Source: Erysipelotrichaceae bacterium UBA6182 | GTDB taxonomy: Bacteria > Bacillota_I > Bacilli_A > Erysipelotrichales > Erysipelotrichaceae | Assembly (NCBI GenBank): GCA_002422065.1 | Contig: DITO01000254.1 | Span: 21,331 to 35,358 of the forward strand | Direction of reading: 5' to 3' | Length of the DNA: 14,028 nucleotides | Shown: positions 13,586 through 14,028 of the stretch, in pieces | How the letters are laid out: every line of letters starts with the position of its first letter | Position numbering within the stretch: the stretch's first letter is position 1 | The notes under the pieces: model-generated | The model's input: only the letters and a program-made list of their open reading frames with translations | Told to the model about the DNA's origin: nothing | Databases searched by the model: none | Position numbers and translations under genes: made by a program

Positions 13586-14028
13586 ATGAAGAAGATTTTA
13601 ATTTTAATTGCATTGACTCTTGTAACTCTTGCTACACTTTCAGGATGCGCACCTAAGCCTGTTGTATCTAAAGTTGGTACAGCTAGTGTTACTTCAGTAC
13701 AACCTCGTGCAGCTACTGCTGAAGTTGCTGGACGTATTCGTGTAAACGTTACTACTGCTACTGTTATGTTAGATGCAGATGGTAAATTTGTAAGCGTCAA
13801 TATTGACGTTGCACAAAATGATGGTACTTTCGGTGTAGATGGTGTTGTTGTTTCATCAACTGCTGCTCCTACTAAAAAAGAAAAAGGTGCTGCTTACGGA
13901 ATGAAGACTGCATCAGAAATTGGTAAAGAATGGAATGAGCAAATCGCTTCTTTAGAAGCTTGGATGATTGGGAAAACTTTAGCTGAAGTTAAAGCATTAC
14001 CATTAACTGATGGAAACATTGCTGATAG
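13586..14028 (+). CDS. Abundant lipoprotein of unknown function, N-terminal part
   Basis: The open frame of 147 codons continues past the right edge. It starts with a lipoprotein signal peptide: MKK, a hydrophobic stretch, then the lipobox LSGC, with Cys21 as the predicted lipidated residue, so the protein should be anchored to the outer face of the membrane. The mature part is rich in Ala, Val and Thr. It contains TATVMLDADGKFVSVNIDVAQ (58-78, quoted in parts here: a short strand-like repeat around DADGKF) and a helix-like region after KKEKGAAYGMKTASEIGKEW (97-116), leading to LEAWMIGKTLAEVKAL (122-137). I cannot assign a named family; the pattern recalls small exported Firmicute proteins without known function. 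Codons ending in T (GCT, GTT, ACT, GGT) dominate, unlike the other genes here. With its consensus promoter and ribosome site, this points to high expression. Confidence 0.85.
   Translation, partial: MKKILILIALTLVTLATLSGCAPKPVVSKVGTASVTSVQPRAATAEVAGRIRVNVTTATVMLDADGKFVSVNIDVAQNDGTFGVDGVVVSSTAAPTKKEKGAAYGMKTASEIGKEWNEQIASLEAWMIGKTLAEVKALPLTDGNIAD

Noticed and set aside
13586..13648. Resemblance of LVTLATLS in the lipoprotein signal peptide to enterococcal peptide pheromones cut from lipoprotein signals
   Set aside because: Such Leu/Val/Thr runs are common in lipoprotein signal peptides, and nothing nearby (receptor, processing peptidase, plasmid genes) supports a signalling role.
13519..13800. 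Minus-strand open frame across the lipoprotein start
   Set aside because: It would run through the perfect promoter and ribosome site of the lipoprotein gene; its Thr/Ala/Val content mirrors the T-ending codons of the real gene.

Overview
The window is 14 kb of AT-rich, gene-dense chromosomal DNA from a low-G+C Firmicute. The protein flavour, the short intergenic gaps and the gene order suggest an Erysipelotrichia-type organism such as Erysipelothrix, but that assignment is an inference and not proven. I see no mobile elements, tRNA or rRNA genes, CRISPR arrays or phage genes, and no gene-free stretch longer than about 100 bases. Most of it is ordinary housekeeping sequence.

Left part (1-3850). 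A truncated CYTH-domain gene (minus strand) and an NAD kinase gene (plus strand) diverge from a 58-bp spacer with a small perfect dyad. The NAD kinase gene converges on a SEDS-family (RodA/FtsW) cell-wall polymerase gene so tightly that the two stop codons share one CTAG. The rodA-like gene in turn diverges from a 517-residue membrane protein. That protein has the layout of a glucose-family PTS IIC-IIB permease, but it contains no cysteine at all and has lost the key sugar-site motif. It ends in a clear intrinsic terminator.

Central operon (3866-10273). A promoter with a perfect extended -10 lies directly after that terminator, 7 bases before the mutS ATG, with no Shine-Dalgarno sequence; mutS looks leaderless. 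From there mutS, mutL, miaA, tcdA-like and msrA run on without one non-coding base, each overlapping the next by 4 to 25 nt. The cluster joins mismatch repair (MutS, and a MutL carrying the endonuclease motif) to two enzymes that modify tRNA position A37 and to methionine sulfoxide repair. A large hairpin closes it and probably also serves the convergent alcohol dehydrogenase gene.

Right part (10277-14028). An iron-type alcohol dehydrogenase gene (minus) diverges from a two-gene NatAB/YhaQP-like ABC exporter (ATPase plus permease, overlapping ATGA). Last comes the start of a lipoprotein gene behind a textbook TTGACA-17-TATAAT promoter and a perfect AAGGAGG site. Its codon use differs from the other genes and suggests an abundant surface protein; it runs off the right edge.

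The observations most worth a second look are the cysteine-free PTS-like protein, the leaderless mutS start squeezed against a terminator, and the highly expressed lipoprotein of unknown function. I did not find a convincing new multi-gene system.
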